NCBI GenBank assembly: GCA_034658655.1
Contig: JAYEFQ010000081.1
Location: 1-15,171, forward strand
Direction of reading: 5' to 3'
DNA length: 15,171 bases
DNA from: JAQIBY01 sp034658655
Lineage (GTDB): Bacteria > Bacteroidota > Bacteroidia > Bacteroidales > ML635J-15
Under the pieces are notes generated by a model. It had not been told where the DNA came from. It saw only the letters and a list, made by a program, of their open reading frames with translations, and did no database searches. The position numbers and the translations under genes were made by a program. Shown one piece after another: positions 15,105 through 15,171 of the stretch (positions are counted from its first letter, which is position 1; each line of letters begins with the position of its first letter).

Positions 15105-15171
15105 ATGCATTTAGAAGCCTTCAGAAAGAAGGCTATGCGCGCTGGACATGGCAGACCACGAGCTGGCGATG
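15105..15171 (+). CDS. Possible 5' end of a further gene at the right edge (uncertain)
   Basis: An ATG at 15105-15107 opens a frame of 22 codons to the window edge with a basic, Gly/Arg-rich start (FRKKAMRAGHGRPRAGD at residues 6-22). Composition becomes GC-rich here. A frame on the opposite strand, ending in TAA at 15111-15113, is equally open, so neither strand nor function can be assigned. Confidence 0.25.
   Translation, partial: MHLEAFRKKAMRAGHGRPRAGD

Noticed and set aside
1..15171. CRISPR arrays, tRNA or rRNA genes, complete insertion sequences
   Set aside because: I looked for regularly spaced repeats, cloverleaf-like sequences and transposase motifs and found none in the window.

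Overview
The window looks like chromosomal DNA of a free-living member of the Bacteroidota. Supporting signs are the AT-rich coding sequence, signal peptides ending in '-AQ', a type IX secretion (T9SS) C-terminal sorting domain, a surface protein built from 'VGIGTxxPxxxLHVxG' repeats with the C-terminal domain typical of this phylum, TAnnTTTG-like promoter elements, and DPP IV/PTP-A-type and bleomycin-hydrolase-type exported peptidases. TGA is used as a normal stop codon here (at 924-926).

Region 1 (1-4525, minus strand) is a tight four-gene unit. Read in order of transcription it holds a repeat-containing 'tail-fibre-like' surface protein, a caspase/legumain-like cysteine protease with an EF-hand-like loop and a T9SS sorting domain, a small cysteine-rich lipoprotein, and an outer-membrane beta-barrel protein cut by the window edge. 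The gaps are 3 bp, a 4-bp ATGA overlap and 37 bp. The first gene has an 8-G run inside its signal peptide; with 9 Gs a complete signal peptide is restored, so the gene is either phase-variable or carries a homopolymer sequencing error. This is the most interesting locus in the window.

Region 2 (4723-8597, minus strand) is a three-gene operon: a VanX-like D-Ala-D-Ala dipeptidase lipoprotein, a sodium:solute symporter and a DcaP-like porin, with gaps of 1 and 4 bp. It reads as a pathway from outer-membrane entry through periplasmic hydrolysis to inner-membrane uptake, plausibly for cell-wall-derived or other small peptides.

Region 3 (8598-8906) is the spacer between that operon and a divergent peptidase gene. 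It contains a GC-rich, highly structured island that resembles neither flank.

Region 4 (8907-13332) holds an exported S9-family dipeptidyl/tripeptidyl peptidase (plus strand), which converges on an exported C1-family peptidase (minus strand), followed by ribonuclease Z (minus strand). Together with region 2, four of the genes handle peptides in the envelope.

Region 5 (13333-15171) starts with a perfect 19-bp palindrome between ribonuclease Z and a divergent NarL/LuxR-type response regulator. It continues with a REP-like hairpin and a sulfotransferase-like gene interrupted by one in-frame TGA. At the right edge the composition changes, and another gene may begin there.
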